A DNA stretch of 64,000 nucleotides from Sclerodactyla briareus (lineage: Eukaryota > Echinodermata > Holothuroidea > Dendrochirotida > Sclerodactylidae). Position 1 is the first letter of the stretch. Each line of letters begins with the position of its first letter. The position numbers and the translations under genes are program-made. The notes beneath the pieces are model-generated. The model did not search any database. It was not told the DNA's origin and saw only the letters and a list, made by a program, of their open reading frames with translations. Shown here piece by piece: positions 33,660 to 44,839 of this stretch. The stretch spans positions 355,147 through 419,146 of the forward strand of contig JAODTK010003888.1 in NCBI GenBank assembly GCA_026419785.1. Reading direction: 5' to 3'.

Positions 33660-34590
33660 CCTACAACCAAAATTATTCGAGGCCATTGCACGGAAAATTC
33701 AGCCACTCCAAATTTATAAACTGCCTTATTTTCTCACTAGTTTGTCATAAAACTACATGGAACTGATGGGGAACGATTTCTCTTTCAAATACGTTAATAG
33801 TTTTTCGTTGAAATACTGATTTGTGGTTCAAAATAAGTCATTTTTAGGATGGACAGTTTGAAATTCCGAAGTGGCGTTTAATTAACACGCTAGTACAGTG
33901 TTGCACACTGTGTAAGGGTAGAGAGGGGGCTCGCACAGTGAACAATATTGTCTTCGCTCAATCCTGAAATGACGGAGGTGCTGCGTAACTGTTTTTTTTT
34001 TTTTTTGGACAACAGTGCTGAAATGTTCCTCTTTTCAGTGATGTGTGAATTTCAACCTTTTCAAGTTAATAAATCAATAATCGTATTGAGGAGGGTTCTC
34101 GAGTTAGGAAGGAATGCATAGAAAAACAAGGATATTTCGTTGAAGTTACGCAATCAGAATTAGCTCATACTTTTGAAATGTTGAAAAATGGACGGTGATA
34201 ACTGAAGTAAACAGAAATATTCATGTATAATAATAAAACAGGAAGAACAGGTCAAAGTGCACTTCCGGTGCGCGACTTTGAAAAAAGGTTTCGATATAAT
34301 CGAGTGCCCTATTTCCTTCTCGGAAGTTGCATCTGAACAATTGTGGTCTCATGCCAAGAACTTGAACTTGCATGAATAAACAATCATAGTGGAAATAAAA
34401 ATTATGCGATAATAACATGCAAAGAGGCCTACATGAAATCTCTTCATAAATGGGTGTCAGACACATGAGACGTCATTGACTTAAGTAGGAGGTCAGAGGC
34501 TTCAACCATTGACGGGCTACTGAAAATCTATTTCGTTTATAAATAATACCAAATGCTTTTCATTTAAATCTATTGTGTAATCACTATAGG
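33660..34590. other. No gene recognised
   Basis: AT-rich. T-run near 33991. Minus-strand frame 34221-34466 without domains. Nothing supported. Confidence 0.4.
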
Positions 34591-34600
34591 CATATATGTA

Positions 34601-34665
34601 CTCATCAGGAGATCACACATACCAAGTATGAGCTCGATTTTCGTCCAGGTGGGGTCTCAATTTCT
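34601..34665 (-). repeat. Inverted family A fragment
   Basis: On the minus strand this reads GGTGGGGTC-complement blocks of the family A monomer: ACCCCACCTGGACG, GAGCTCATACTTGGTATGTG and CTGATGAGTACAT. It is opposite in orientation to all other family A copies in the window and lies 10 bp before a plus-strand head. Confidence 0.85.
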
Positions 34666-34675
34666 CTTTTTTTAT

Positions 34676-36110
34676 TCTTCGACGAAGTCAGAGAAATCTA
34701 TGCAGTCATGACTGTGTGTGTGTTGCGTGTGCGTGGGTAAGTGTATGTATGTGTGTGTATGTGCGCTGCTTGTAAAACCGAGACTTCGACCTCACTGGAT
34801 GATGAAGATCATACTTGATATTTGTGGGTTCCCCAACGAGACATGGAGCTATTGCTTTGGGGTCAGGTCAGAGGTTTAAATTCTGGGGTCAACAGAGGTC
34901 AAAGTCTGAAAACCTTGTAAACACGATTAGTCCAGAACGGTTGGTCTGATCCAGGCTGAAATGGTGTATAGCTTCCTTATGGTCGCCTTGATTTGGACCC
35001 TAAAAAGGAAATTTGTGAAAAGTCGATATTTTGGCAATTTCGGTTATAAAATGTAAATACGACTAACTTTACCCCACCCAGATGGATTGAAAAGCTCATA
35101 ATTTGGTTTGTATTCCCCATGATGAGTACATGAACCCTATTGTTTTTTTGGGGTCAGCCAGAGGTCATCTGAGGTCACCAGAGGTCAAAGTCTGAAAACC
35201 TGAAATTTAGTGTCTAGCTTTATGATAAAGATCGATAGGCTACAAGAAAACCCTATTGGTGTGTGGGAATATGCGAATTTGTAAGACATTATGTTGCCCA
35301 TAATCGGATGATGAGCTGGTACAATCTCCCATTTTTCCCTTTGTCTGCGGGCTATAGGTTGTCAGAAAGAGTCAAGGAATCACTAAGCCTTTTGGCTTTC
35401 TGGTTTTGGATTCATTCGACCGAAGTCAGAGGAATCTAGCATTCATGACAGTGTGAGTGTTTTTGTGTGTGTGTATGGGTGTGCTTAATGTTACGCCCAC
35501 TTGGACCCGATAACTCGACCCCACCTGTATGGATGAAGCCTCATACTTGGCATGCGTGTTCCCTCAGGTGAGTACAAGAAACCCTGTTATTTTGAGGTCA
35601 GGTCAGAGGTCAGCGAGATACCAAAAGGTCAAAGTCTGAAAACATTGTAACCACCAGAAGAGTCCCGACGTTGGTCCGATCAAGTTGAAATTTGATGTAT
35701 AGCTGCTTATTGTGATGTACACTACCCCTACTGTTTTTGGTTTATGTCGGTGTTGACTTTCGGTCAGAACTAGGAAATTTGGTGAAAGTCGATTTTTGGC
35801 CAATTTAGGCTTGTATAAACACAACGATCACTCAAACCCCACCTGGTATAGATTAGCCTCCCATCCTTGGTATTTGTGTTCCTCATGGTGAGTAATATGG
35901 ACCTTATTGTTTTGTGGTCAGGTCGAGGCTCATCTGAGGTCAACCAGAGTTCAATTCTGAAACACCTTGTAAACACTGTAATCCAGAATTCAAGCGGGTT
36001 GTCCTGATCAGGTCAAAATTTGGTGTGGTAGCATTTTTTATGGGCGTACAAGGAATTTTGGTGAAATTTTTTGTGTGAAAAGTCGATATTTGCCCGCCAA
36101 ACGAGAATAT
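34676..36110 (+). repeat. Two family A composites head to tail
   Basis: The first composite has its head at 34676 (CTTCGACGAAGTCAGAGAAATCTATGCAGTCATGAC), a GT tract at 34712-34764, monomers near 34780 and 35065, and a tail at 35355-35402 (GTCAGAAAGAGTCAAGGAATC, AAGCCTTTTGGCTTTCTGG). The next head begins within 10 bases (35408, GATTC...GAAGTCAGAGGAATCT), then a GT tract at 35460-35480 and monomers near 35508 and 35825. 35162-35187 holds two perfect AGGTCA-N4-AGGTCA pairs that share the middle site. Confidence 0.9.
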
Positions 36111-36375
36111 TATTTGAAGATATAATCACAAATACAGTTTCAACATTTGTTGTTGCCAGTTTTGACTATTAGAAGAAGTCGGCAATTAGATTTTGTGAAT
36201 GACGGCTTCTGCATCCATGCTTCCGACACGCTTCGACAGGCCGGGCGACTGCCGCGAGCAGCCACTCTGGAGTCAAACTACAGTTACAACTATAAAAACG
36301 AAACTTGCTACTACGGTGGTACGACGTGACAATCACATTGACTGTCGTGTAGCGTTTTTCAGTAAAGGCAGCAAA

Positions 36376-36478
36376 ATGGTCGGTCTTGGAGAGACAGAAG
36401 ATCAGCTACCTGCCCGAAACTCAGGAAAATAGCATACTACCAGAGTTAAAAGGCCGTTACAATAAGGACACAATATAC
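36376..36478 (+). CDS. Unconventional myosin, first motor exon
   Basis: The ATG at 36376 has a good context (A at -3, G at +4) and reads MVGLGETEDQL. After a one-base frame change near 36400-36406 the frame continues YLPETQENSILPELKGRYN and KDTIY to the donor ATATAC|GTAAGT. Myosin motors typically have an acidic-L...L-E..ILxxLKxRYxxDxIY stretch exactly before the TYxGDILVAxNP strand, and the next exon starts with that strand. The short N terminus shows no kinase or SH3-like domain in front of the motor. The frameshift is most simply a sequencing error because the protein match is uninterrupted. The motor would bind actin and hydrolyse ATP. Confidence 0.7.
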
Positions 36479-39287
36479 GTAAGTTTCCTATTCACCAAGT
36501 TCTGTGTCTGGTCCTGGTCCTACCAGGTACCAACATAGCCAACGATTCTAATGTGGAATAATTAGGCCTAACTGGATCCGGTAACTTAAAAGTAAATACA
36601 TTGCCCTTCAGACATTTATACTGCATGACTTTCGCCTGGAATAAGCTGTCTGACAGCTATAATTTGCTATTTATCCTCAAAAACACGCTGGGGATGTAGG
36701 CCTATGTATGGGGTACCGTCGAGTTGCACATATCCTCCACTGTTCTTTTTGGATTTGATCCTTGTATTTCGAAGTACATTAATAATACCATGGAGGTTTG
36801 CCCCTCACCATGCTTAATCAGACATTAATTCGCTATTACCGTGAGGTGGTTCGCTATATGCAGTGCACTCCTTCACCTCCTAGACCTATCTCAAATCGAA
36901 CAAAACTCACCGTTACCAATAGTATAGTTCCTCCTTCACTCTGTTTCTACTAACTAACTAACAATTTCAAAATAAAACAAACATTTTCCCATTAGAGGGC
37001 CTATACAATTGGTGAAAAACATCTCCCTTTTTTTATGTGTAGAGATCAGTCGATAGAAGAATTTTGTATTAAGTTCAGGCTCCTAGAGTGTTTTATGCCT
37101 GCCAACTGAATTATGCTTAGTTTTGTGGATGGAAGCTTCGGAACCCCCCCCCACCCCCTTGACCTATGTGACCAAAGAGTTTTCTAACACAAACATGTTT
37201 ACACTGTTCAGTAGATGTTTACACTGTTGTTTATTTAAATTTTCATCAGAATGTGTCTCGGGCCCCTAAATTGCATTTATTTGCTAATAGGGAAAGGGTG
37301 CAACAATGAGGGGGCACACTTTATTCTGACATCAAGCCCCCAACAACCCCCAAATGGACCCCCCCCCCCGTCTGATCTCTTGGTACCCACTGCTCGAACC
37401 TAAATATAAACAGAATGTTCATTACTAGGGCCTAGCTTAAAATTTGTGACATTATCCATGTACCCTTGGGACTATAAAGAGGATTTGTGTAATCGTACTA
37501 TGAATGTGAGTATTCGCAGTTGTCTCACATATTGTAGGCAGGGTGATTTTTACCTGAGTGAGAATGAAACCAGGCGCCATGTTTGGGAGAACATGAAAAT
37601 TGAGTGGACAAATTTTCCATACTAATATATTAGAGTTTCCACAACTGCGGAGCTGACCATGGACACTGAACGGAGCCTGGCTCCCGTACAAATCACCCTT
37701 GCTGTAGGCAACATGATTAGAATATATAGTGGCTTATTCATCAAATTATAAATTTTTCAATATTATAATTGCAAGTGATAGAAGAACTTGTGACTCATGG
37801 CCATGCCAGTATATTTTTGTACTACTCATGCTTCAAATAGAAGGGTCTCGGAGGTAGTATAGTCCATTTTACCACTTCACAGAGATGAAGATGAAATAAA
37901 TACAAGTCAGCCCCCTGAATTGAACAATCATCCCAACTTCACAAGCTATTTGTTGTCAACCCAACTGCTTACATTATTCGTCAACATAAAGCAATCCTGG
38001 TAGCTATATATATACGAGAAACCAATATTCACACTGCATATATGCTGCACCACAAGACTCAAGAATCTCACTAGAGACATTACCTATTACCCATTTGGTT
38101 GCACAATAGGAGGCATTTCGTTAAGGACTCAAGTTAGAAGGCTCACATGTTCATCATGCAACTACATGTAAGTCTAAGGTCCATGTTAATCCCATCATTT
38201 TTTGGTCAAAGGAGTGGTCCACCACAATTCCTTAGGCCCTCTACTGCTGGTCCGATAATCAATTAATACAGTTTTGGTCTCGTGCTTAGTTTTGCCTTCT
38301 GTGGGCTCTTCAGATGTACGTTCCTTGAAGTATATTGACACCGGAGTACCAGACTAATGTTTATTGGCCCATCAGGGGACATTGTTTTTTACCATCTTTC
38401 AAGGGCACAGTGAGCGGGGCATAAGTTCCATCATGTGGAGTACTGCAAAGACTTGTTCCTCCACGATAAGATTGGAATTACCACCAACTTGGTCTGTGGC
38501 ATTATAGATCTAGTATGGGCAGCTGCGAGTCTAAGGCCCACAAACCGGATTGGGGGGCCCATGAGTCAGAAAACCCGCGAGTCAGAAGGCCCATGAGACC
38601 TTGATTGGAGGAGCCCCCCAAGTTTTCAGAAGATAATTATTGAAAGGTCAAGAGTCTCACTGGGTCATTTTTTGGTGGAAATTGTCAGTTTGGGAGTTTG
38701 GGAAAGAAATGCCCCCGCCCCCCCCCCCCCCGGCCTGACTTTCCATTGTTGTTTATCCGTGTACTACCGTACTAGTTCAATAGTACATATTGATGTTTAA
38801 GCGAGTCATGTCACTTGCCTATATGTCAGCTTCATTTTTTGTGAAAATATAGGAAATGTTTAATTCAAACCATTTGAAATAACTATGACAATGCTTACCT
38901 AGCTATTGGGGGCCCGGAACTGTTTTCATGGCAATGCCATGTCTGCAGCCAACCACTGTACAGGTTTTTAGTCTACTGCACCATGGCGCTCTGGTAAGGT
39001 TATATAGCAATCGCCTCTTTTCCACCCTCTGAGATCATGTATTGAGAAACCAAATCCTTGAGCAGGCAAACGCGTGTGTAGCAAAGCTATAATATTAAGA
39101 ATTTCCTTCCTACCGAACTGGGAAAAAAATGAATTCAAAATGTTGAGCAGTGGTAGTTCAAAGTTTCTTATAATACTGTGAATCAAGATTGCATTTAATA
39201 ACCTTCAACTACTATAAGTTATTGGGCTTTTCTATAGTTCTATATATAAAGTTAAGATTCCTTTCCTATTATCTTTTTTGTTCGCAG
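36479..39287 (+). other. Intron 1 of the myosin gene
   Basis: From the GTAAGT donor to the TTTTTTGTTCGCAG acceptor. No recognised repeat apart from C-runs (37147, 37360, 38712). The open frames inside are short and without domains. Confidence 0.6.
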
Positions 39288-39351
39288 ACCTATATCGGAG
39301 ATATTCTTGTCGCCATCAACCCTTACAGGGATGTCGGCTTTATACTAACAG
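39288..39351 (+). CDS. Unconventional myosin, second motor exon
   Basis: The exon reads TYIGDILVAINPYRDVGFILT with no break between acceptor TTCGCAG and donor CTAACAG|GTGAGT. TYxGDILVAxNPxR is the conserved strand and turn of the myosin motor N-terminal subdomain. The GDILVA spelling is most like class III and a few other unconventional classes, whereas muscle myosins have SG-LFCV/ VxVNPY. It joins the 36376 exon in phase 0. It leaves phase 1, whereas the next exon as read starts in phase 0; one base is missing or extra at this join. Class assignment is tentative. Confidence 0.85.
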
Positions 39352-40045
39352 GTGAGTAACTGATGTTAATATTAAAAATAATATATTGAGTGCCTTTTAT
39401 TGCTCTTTCCCTATGTCTTTTTACAATTCTCAAGCTGTAGCACTCACAGAATCCCTGACAATTTTGAACTGGTATGCTCTCCCCACAATCCCATAGAGTA
39501 ACTTGCTGCCATTGTGGGGTACTCGTCCTTCTAGCATAGCATTGCTATTCTATGTACGATATGTGAATTTAGAGAGCCTACAGTACTATTCTGCATCTGT
39601 GGGTTGGGTATTCCCAATGGTAGATGTTCAACCTGTACAAAAAACAGAAGCAAATTCCCCCCGCTGTTGCAAAAAAGGGGGGATCAGTAGTGCTACCAAC
39701 CCTAATACTCGTGGGGGGAATTTCGCTTTTGTCTCAATTAATGTGCCCCCAGTCCATACCGACGATTTGTCCTTGGAAGGGGGGGGCTTGAGGTCGAACC
39801 CAAGGGGAGAGCTGGCCCCCCAGCAATTGGCCTCACCCTTTCCTATCAGCAAATAATTAACAATTTAATACTGAATCTGCAAAAAAACCTCTGCTCGAAA
39901 GCCGAAAAACCTCTACTGAACCTGCACAAAAAAAAATCAGTTTTTGGTTGTTAAAAATGCTATATTGGTCACTGGGGTCAAGGGGTGGGGAGGGGGGTTC
40001 TGGATCCTCAAAAGACAGTTCTACAATTGCTGCTTTTTTCTCCAG
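39352..40045 (+). other. Intron 2 of the myosin gene
   Basis: Bounded by GTGAGT and TTTTTTCTCCAG. The open frame at 39503-39856 lies wholly in this intron and has no recognised domain. Confidence 0.6.
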
Positions 40046-40176
40046 ACCTGTGACATGTACAGGGCAGGAGGAGAGTGAACTCCCGCCTCACATCTATGCT
40101 GTAGCAACTCTGCAATAACCAGTCTCTCATCACAGGAATGCTGTCACGGCAAGGTTAACCAGTGTGTGGTCATCAG
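40046..40176 (+). CDS. Unconventional myosin, third motor exon, up to the P-loop
   Basis: Acceptor TTTCTCCAG and donor GGTCATCAG|GTACTG. The frame reads TCDMYRAGGE, shifts by one base near 40076 to ELPPHIYAVA, and shifts back near 40107 to SAITSLSSQECCHGKVNQC followed by VVIS. MYRG...PPHIYAVA and NQCVVIS are the segments that precede the GESGAGKT P-loop in all myosin motors. The first and last parts are in the same frame, so the two changes cancel, which is typical of paired base-call errors rather than decay. The exon ends in phase 2 within the serine before the P-loop. Confidence 0.8.
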
Positions 40177-41990
40177 GTACTGTATCACACGCTTTGGCAC
40201 CATAGTAGTGGTCATATGGCGGGGAATTGGGGACTTCAGGCTCATATTTACAGGGTTTCCCCACTGGCGTAGCAAACCTGTGGAAGGCCTGGAATTTCAT
40301 CAATAAAATCCCAGTCCTGAATAGTTTTGAAATTCAGTGGAAAGTTCTTGAGTCATGGAAACAAAAAGTCTTAATTTTTTCAGAAGTTTTGTTGTTTCTT
40401 TCTCACAGAGCTGTTTAATGTTGTTGCTTGGGCTTCTTCCGATATTCATTTAGCAGTCTGTGGTGAGATGTCATAGTGAGGGTCAGGAAATCCTATTTTT
40501 GGTCCAAGGAGAATTTGCAGGAACTCTCACAATATCCAATTGACTTGTTCTACTTGTCCGCACAGTTCTACTTGTGTAAATAACAAGCAACATATAACCT
40601 TGGAACACTTCATTAATAGTGTATCATATCTGAAGACTTGCTTTACAAGGATGTGCAAACCCCCCCCCCCCCTCCCACGGCCCCAGGGATGCAAGGGATG
40701 GGCAGGTAGCCCCTGTGTTATTGTATTTATTGTATTTCTTTCGATCCACTGGCACCCCCCCATCTAGATTCAGAACAGATGGAGGCCTGGTATGCTTGAA
40801 AGAATCAAAGCATCAGAATGAAGTGAATGCTTCATTGGACTGGCTTTCTGTAATGAAGAGAGCATTCATTGTCCTCTTCAGTCTTGGATTTACAACTGGG
40901 CAGCGATGACGGGGGATGACGTCCCCCCCATATTTTGGTTAGGTGGGGGCCAATGCATTTTGTCCCCCAATTTCCATCCCGACTTCTTATTTTCGCTGAC
41001 ACTGTATCGAGAAATCCGCCGCAATTTGTTTTAAAAAACAAACAATGCATATGACCTAAAATGATCAAGATTAGTGAATTCTGCTGTTCCATTCCTACCG
41101 CAATTTTTGCTCACTACACGCGCAGGCACGGGCGTAAATCGCGGGGGGATGCGGGGGGGGGTACCCCCCACTTTTGAGGTGGGGGGAGGCCTGACCAAAC
41201 ATCCCCCCAAGTTTTGTCAGGCCCAATAATTATTTTTGACAATGATATTCATTAATTAATAGACCAATTCTAACTTTGATTAAAAGAAATATTTGTATAA
41301 GTTGAGGCGACCAACTGTAGAGGCTGAGCTCCCAGGGACTGACAGTGTACCACCAAGCCAATGAACGTCATTCTATTGACGTCCCAAAACTACCCTATCT
41401 GATTCGATTTTTCCCTGGAGCGCGAGCTGGCTGGCCGGTTGCCATGGTTACGTGCCGTGCCACTGATACCTTTGAAACACACGAGACAAGGGAATGTGAG
41501 CACCGACTAAGTTTGCGGGCCGTCCGCCCATGCGTGCATGTAGTTATGTTCGCGGCTTGGTCGTTGTTGTTATAACAAGTCTGTCAAGTATTAGGGTAAG
41601 TTAGTAATATGGACAAAGATGAGGTCCTTATAGGGGGCAGTGTACGGGAAGTGTAACGGAACTCCATTCTAATGGCCAAACATTTATATCGGCTCGAGCG
41701 AGACGAAATGTGTTTGGACGATTTTGAAACTGGAGATACATCACAGGCCCATGAGCATGTAACTGACGTCCTATCACTAATTGGATGTATTGGCCGTGAC
41801 TGACTGTGGGTGAGGTCTGCCCTCATAAACATAATAAAGGTTATGTGTCTGTCAATTTCTTATGATATGATAATGGGAATTTCTTATATAGGCTTTACTA
41901 ACGAAGTACCAAAGCATTTACAAAACTTACCCCGATCATAGGAACCAGTCACGCACTCCGAAAATCCGGAGAGTATATAGCGGCAGCTAA
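40177..41990. other. Downstream of the myosin exon; no P-loop exon found
   Basis: Should be intron 3. I looked for the GESGAGKT-coding exon on the plus strand and did not find it here. Runs of C or G occur at 40661, 41137 and 41160. 41130-41212 is a G/C-rich, partly self-complementary stretch (GGGGGGTACCCCCC) of the type seen in small non-autonomous transposons. Confidence 0.4.
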
Positions 41991-42084
41991 TAGCGCCCAA
42001 TTGTGTTCTGATACCCCCCGGTCCCCATTTGTACACCTGGTGAAGAGAAGCAAGCGGGATAACGTACCTTGCTCGAGGGACAAC

Positions 42085-42155
42085 GTGGCGGGCTCGAATC
42101 ACAACATCCGGGTTACAAGCTCGACGCCTAGGCCAATTAGGCCACCACGCGCACT
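42085..42155 (-). mobile_element. tRNA-derived SINE head
   Basis: On the minus strand: GTGGCCTAATTGGCCTAGGCG (A-box-like) followed about 32 bases later by GTGATTCGAGCCC (B-box-like). The acceptor stem does not pair well, so it is a SINE head rather than a tRNA gene. The body probably extends to lower coordinates, toward 42000. Confidence 0.55.
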
Positions 42156-42169
42156 TAGGCACATATTTA

Positions 42170-43520
42170 GGCTACTTGTTCTTGCGTCATTTTAAATGAT
42201 CAAAGGTATAGCTTCCAAAGAGCAACAAACTCTCTTCAACAATCCACAAATCGTAAGATGATATATTCATTCTTGAAGGCTGAGTGAACACAGCTGAAAA
42301 AACCCTCAAGTGCTGTTTCCGGGCGTCTAGGAGGTTGTGAAAAGCAAAATTTTCAGGTACCTCGTGGCCAACCTATGGTGGCGCCACGCTAAAGAGTCAT
42401 CTAGCAAATAATCCCCCCCCCCACTTCAACAACACAAATCTTACTCCAGGCGCACGATATTTCATTTATCCGTAGTGTTCAGACACATGATGTGCCTTGT
42501 GAGACTGGATTGTACGTAACGAAAATGCCTGAAATTTACTCTGGGTTGTCTTAATTATCAATGAAAGGGGTGCGCCTTCAAGCCCTATCGTTGCATAGAC
42601 TGGCTTCATAAAGCAGTGGTGTGTAGCTTCTTCATTGGACGTTGTCGATTTCTTCTTAGGGAACCAGTTATTCGAAAATAATAAACAAAAAACTAACATA
42701 CAAATCGCTATTTGAGGTGAAGGCTTGAGGCCGACCGGCTAGGTCTACCACCTGGCGGAGTCTGTGATTTTTTTATGTGAGACCACTTGTTGCAAGTGGG
42801 GGTTACTATCACATGAGGGCACACGGTGCGGGCATCAGAATGGAGCAGGGAACGCCACAAAATTACGTTGTCAAAACGACATGATTCAAAAGTCAAGTGA
42901 AGAAAAGTGCCCAAAAGTGAAGTCCAAATTATGCCTGAATGTTCAAAGTGGAAACTTGTTGCCTTAGAGGGAGGAGGGTTGAGGCGACGGGGGTGAGTCA
43001 CCACCTTGCGGGACCTGTGATTTTTCTTGGCAAATATGGTTAAATAGAGTATTCGGCAAACAATTAATGGGTGCGACCAATGGTTGAAAGTTGGGTGCGT
43101 TTGTGGGGCAGAATGCACGGTGCGGTGGAAACCCTTAAAATAGCCGTCGAAAGATTTCACGAGGGTACGCCACAATTTGTGCAAAGACAATTCAAAATTC
43201 ACATGAAGATAAGTTTATATCCAAAGCTTGCCTGACTCGATGGAATATCCAAAAGTGTGAATTTTGGCGTGCGCTTCGCGCGCAGATACGTTCCCTTTAG
43301 TTTGACTAATTTGGCCAAAAGTCTGGCCCCAATTAGAAAGTGTCTCACTCTCTCTCCATGAGTTGTGGTGGCGACGCAAGAAAATGGGGGGACTATCTTG
43401 GTAAAAGGCTTCAGGCCTAAGTGATAGGCTAGGTTAAGGGGTCAGTGCAATGTCGATCATTGGTCAAATTGAATCCTGCCAGATCTTGCGCTCGTGCCAA
43501 CGTAGTTGCTTGCCATTGCG
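42170..43520. other. Unassigned, with a weak 270-bp direct repeat
   Basis: The block CACCTGGCGGAGTCTGTGATTTTT at 42747 resembles CACCTTGCGGGACCTGTGATTTTT at 43001, and GCACGGTGCGGGCATC near 42820 resembles GCACGGTGCGGTGGA near 43113, so two degenerate units lie side by side. A hairpin, GTGCGCTTCGCGCGCA, lies at 43270. The 164-codon minus frame 42708-43202 spans both units and is not considered a gene. Confidence 0.5.
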
Positions 43521-44029
43521 ATTCCATGCAAACCTTTCATGACTGTAACCTAACTTGCATCGTATTTTAGCATGTCACAGCACCCAATGCAAAACCTTGA
43601 ATTGATCCCTAAGGCGATAAGGTGTGGATAACCTCCCTGAAATAAAAAATTTGTTATCAATTTTAGGAATGCTGCTACTGTCATAGGCCATTACGCATGA
43701 GAAGTGCGGTTTGCCTGCATTCTAGGGGTCTGTCAAACGGAAAATTGTTTGGTACGCTCCGACACACTGTGGTGGCTGGTGGCGATCTCTTAGATAGTAC
43801 TCATCTTGTCCGTCCGCCCAACCGCCAACACAAATCGCGCCCTTGGATTTACACCTGGTTTGGTTGATGCAGTCACGAATGGTGCATGGCCTGAAGGGAA
43901 AATAATGATGTTCAGAAAATCTGATTTGAACTGAATTTAGAACTGCCTGTCGGTAACTAAATGAAACTTGCGAAGGGCCTGAATCCTCTGTCGAGGTTCA
44001 AGTATGGGGGTCATAAGGTCATATTTATT

Positions 44030-44830
44030 TTTTGTCTCGCCTGAATAGAATTCAGGAGGAGACTTCGTGGTCACAATGGCGATGGGCGTGTGGTGTGGTG
44101 GTCACACTTTTTGTTAGAGGATTACTTTTCGAATGGTAAGTGCATTGCCGACAAAATTGGGTGAACACGATCTGATTAGAGTTTGGGCACAAAAGTCAAC
44201 AATTAAGTAGGTAATTAGCCTAGTTCATGTAATTTTCTTGTTCGACTCTTTAGCAAGATTACGGATGACGTAGGTTTATGGTGACTTGGATTGGCACCTA
44301 GATGCGTGGATATGATTATATGCACTGAGCAGATTTTCAGCGTAAAATATGGTAATAAGGTTGTCTAATTGGGTAATTTATGCGAAATTCATGTTTTCTT
44401 GGATTTTCACGAAACTTGGTGAATTGGTCTACCTTAATAGTCCCAAAACTTTTTAACCATATTTGCAGTGTCACTGGAGGTCTTCTAACTGACCTAATCT
44501 GCATAAGTTTATGCGAAATCTTTAAGTTACTGGATTTCATGAAACTTGGTAAAAATTGCCTGGAATTTGCATAATTTAGCACTTTTGGGCCACCTTTTCC
44601 ACCAAACATTTTTCCTCTTTAGTAAGTACATTGGTCAATAATTCATCCTAATGAATTTGGAAATGGTCACTGATTAGTATGCTGTTTTCTGTTAAAATGC
44701 GATACCAAAATCTTTAGGGCAACACATGGAATGCCTTGTAATTGTGTCATGTGATTAATAGAAGTAACCTGATCCCCTGCATACCATGGCGAGACACTGG
44801 GGCGTCACCTTGTTTATTATTTATTTTCAC
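44030..44830 (+). repeat. Family B element, head to complementary tail
   Basis: The head at 44035 has a fold-back: GTCTCGCCTGAAT paired with ATTCAGGAGGAGAC. A short GTG-rich tract follows (44084-44100). Near the other end, GGCGAGACACTGGGG (44788) is complementary to the GTCTCGCC of the head. The body contains AGCAAGATTACGGATGACGTAGG and AATTTATGCGAAATTCATG blocks. The same element occurs at 49070-49850 and, without head, at 57950-58740. Confidence 0.75.
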
Positions 44831-44839
44831 AATATCCAG

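Noticed and set aside
42708..43202. 164-codon minus-strand open frame
   Set aside because: Covers two degenerate units of a non-coding direct repeat; no domain and no splice context.
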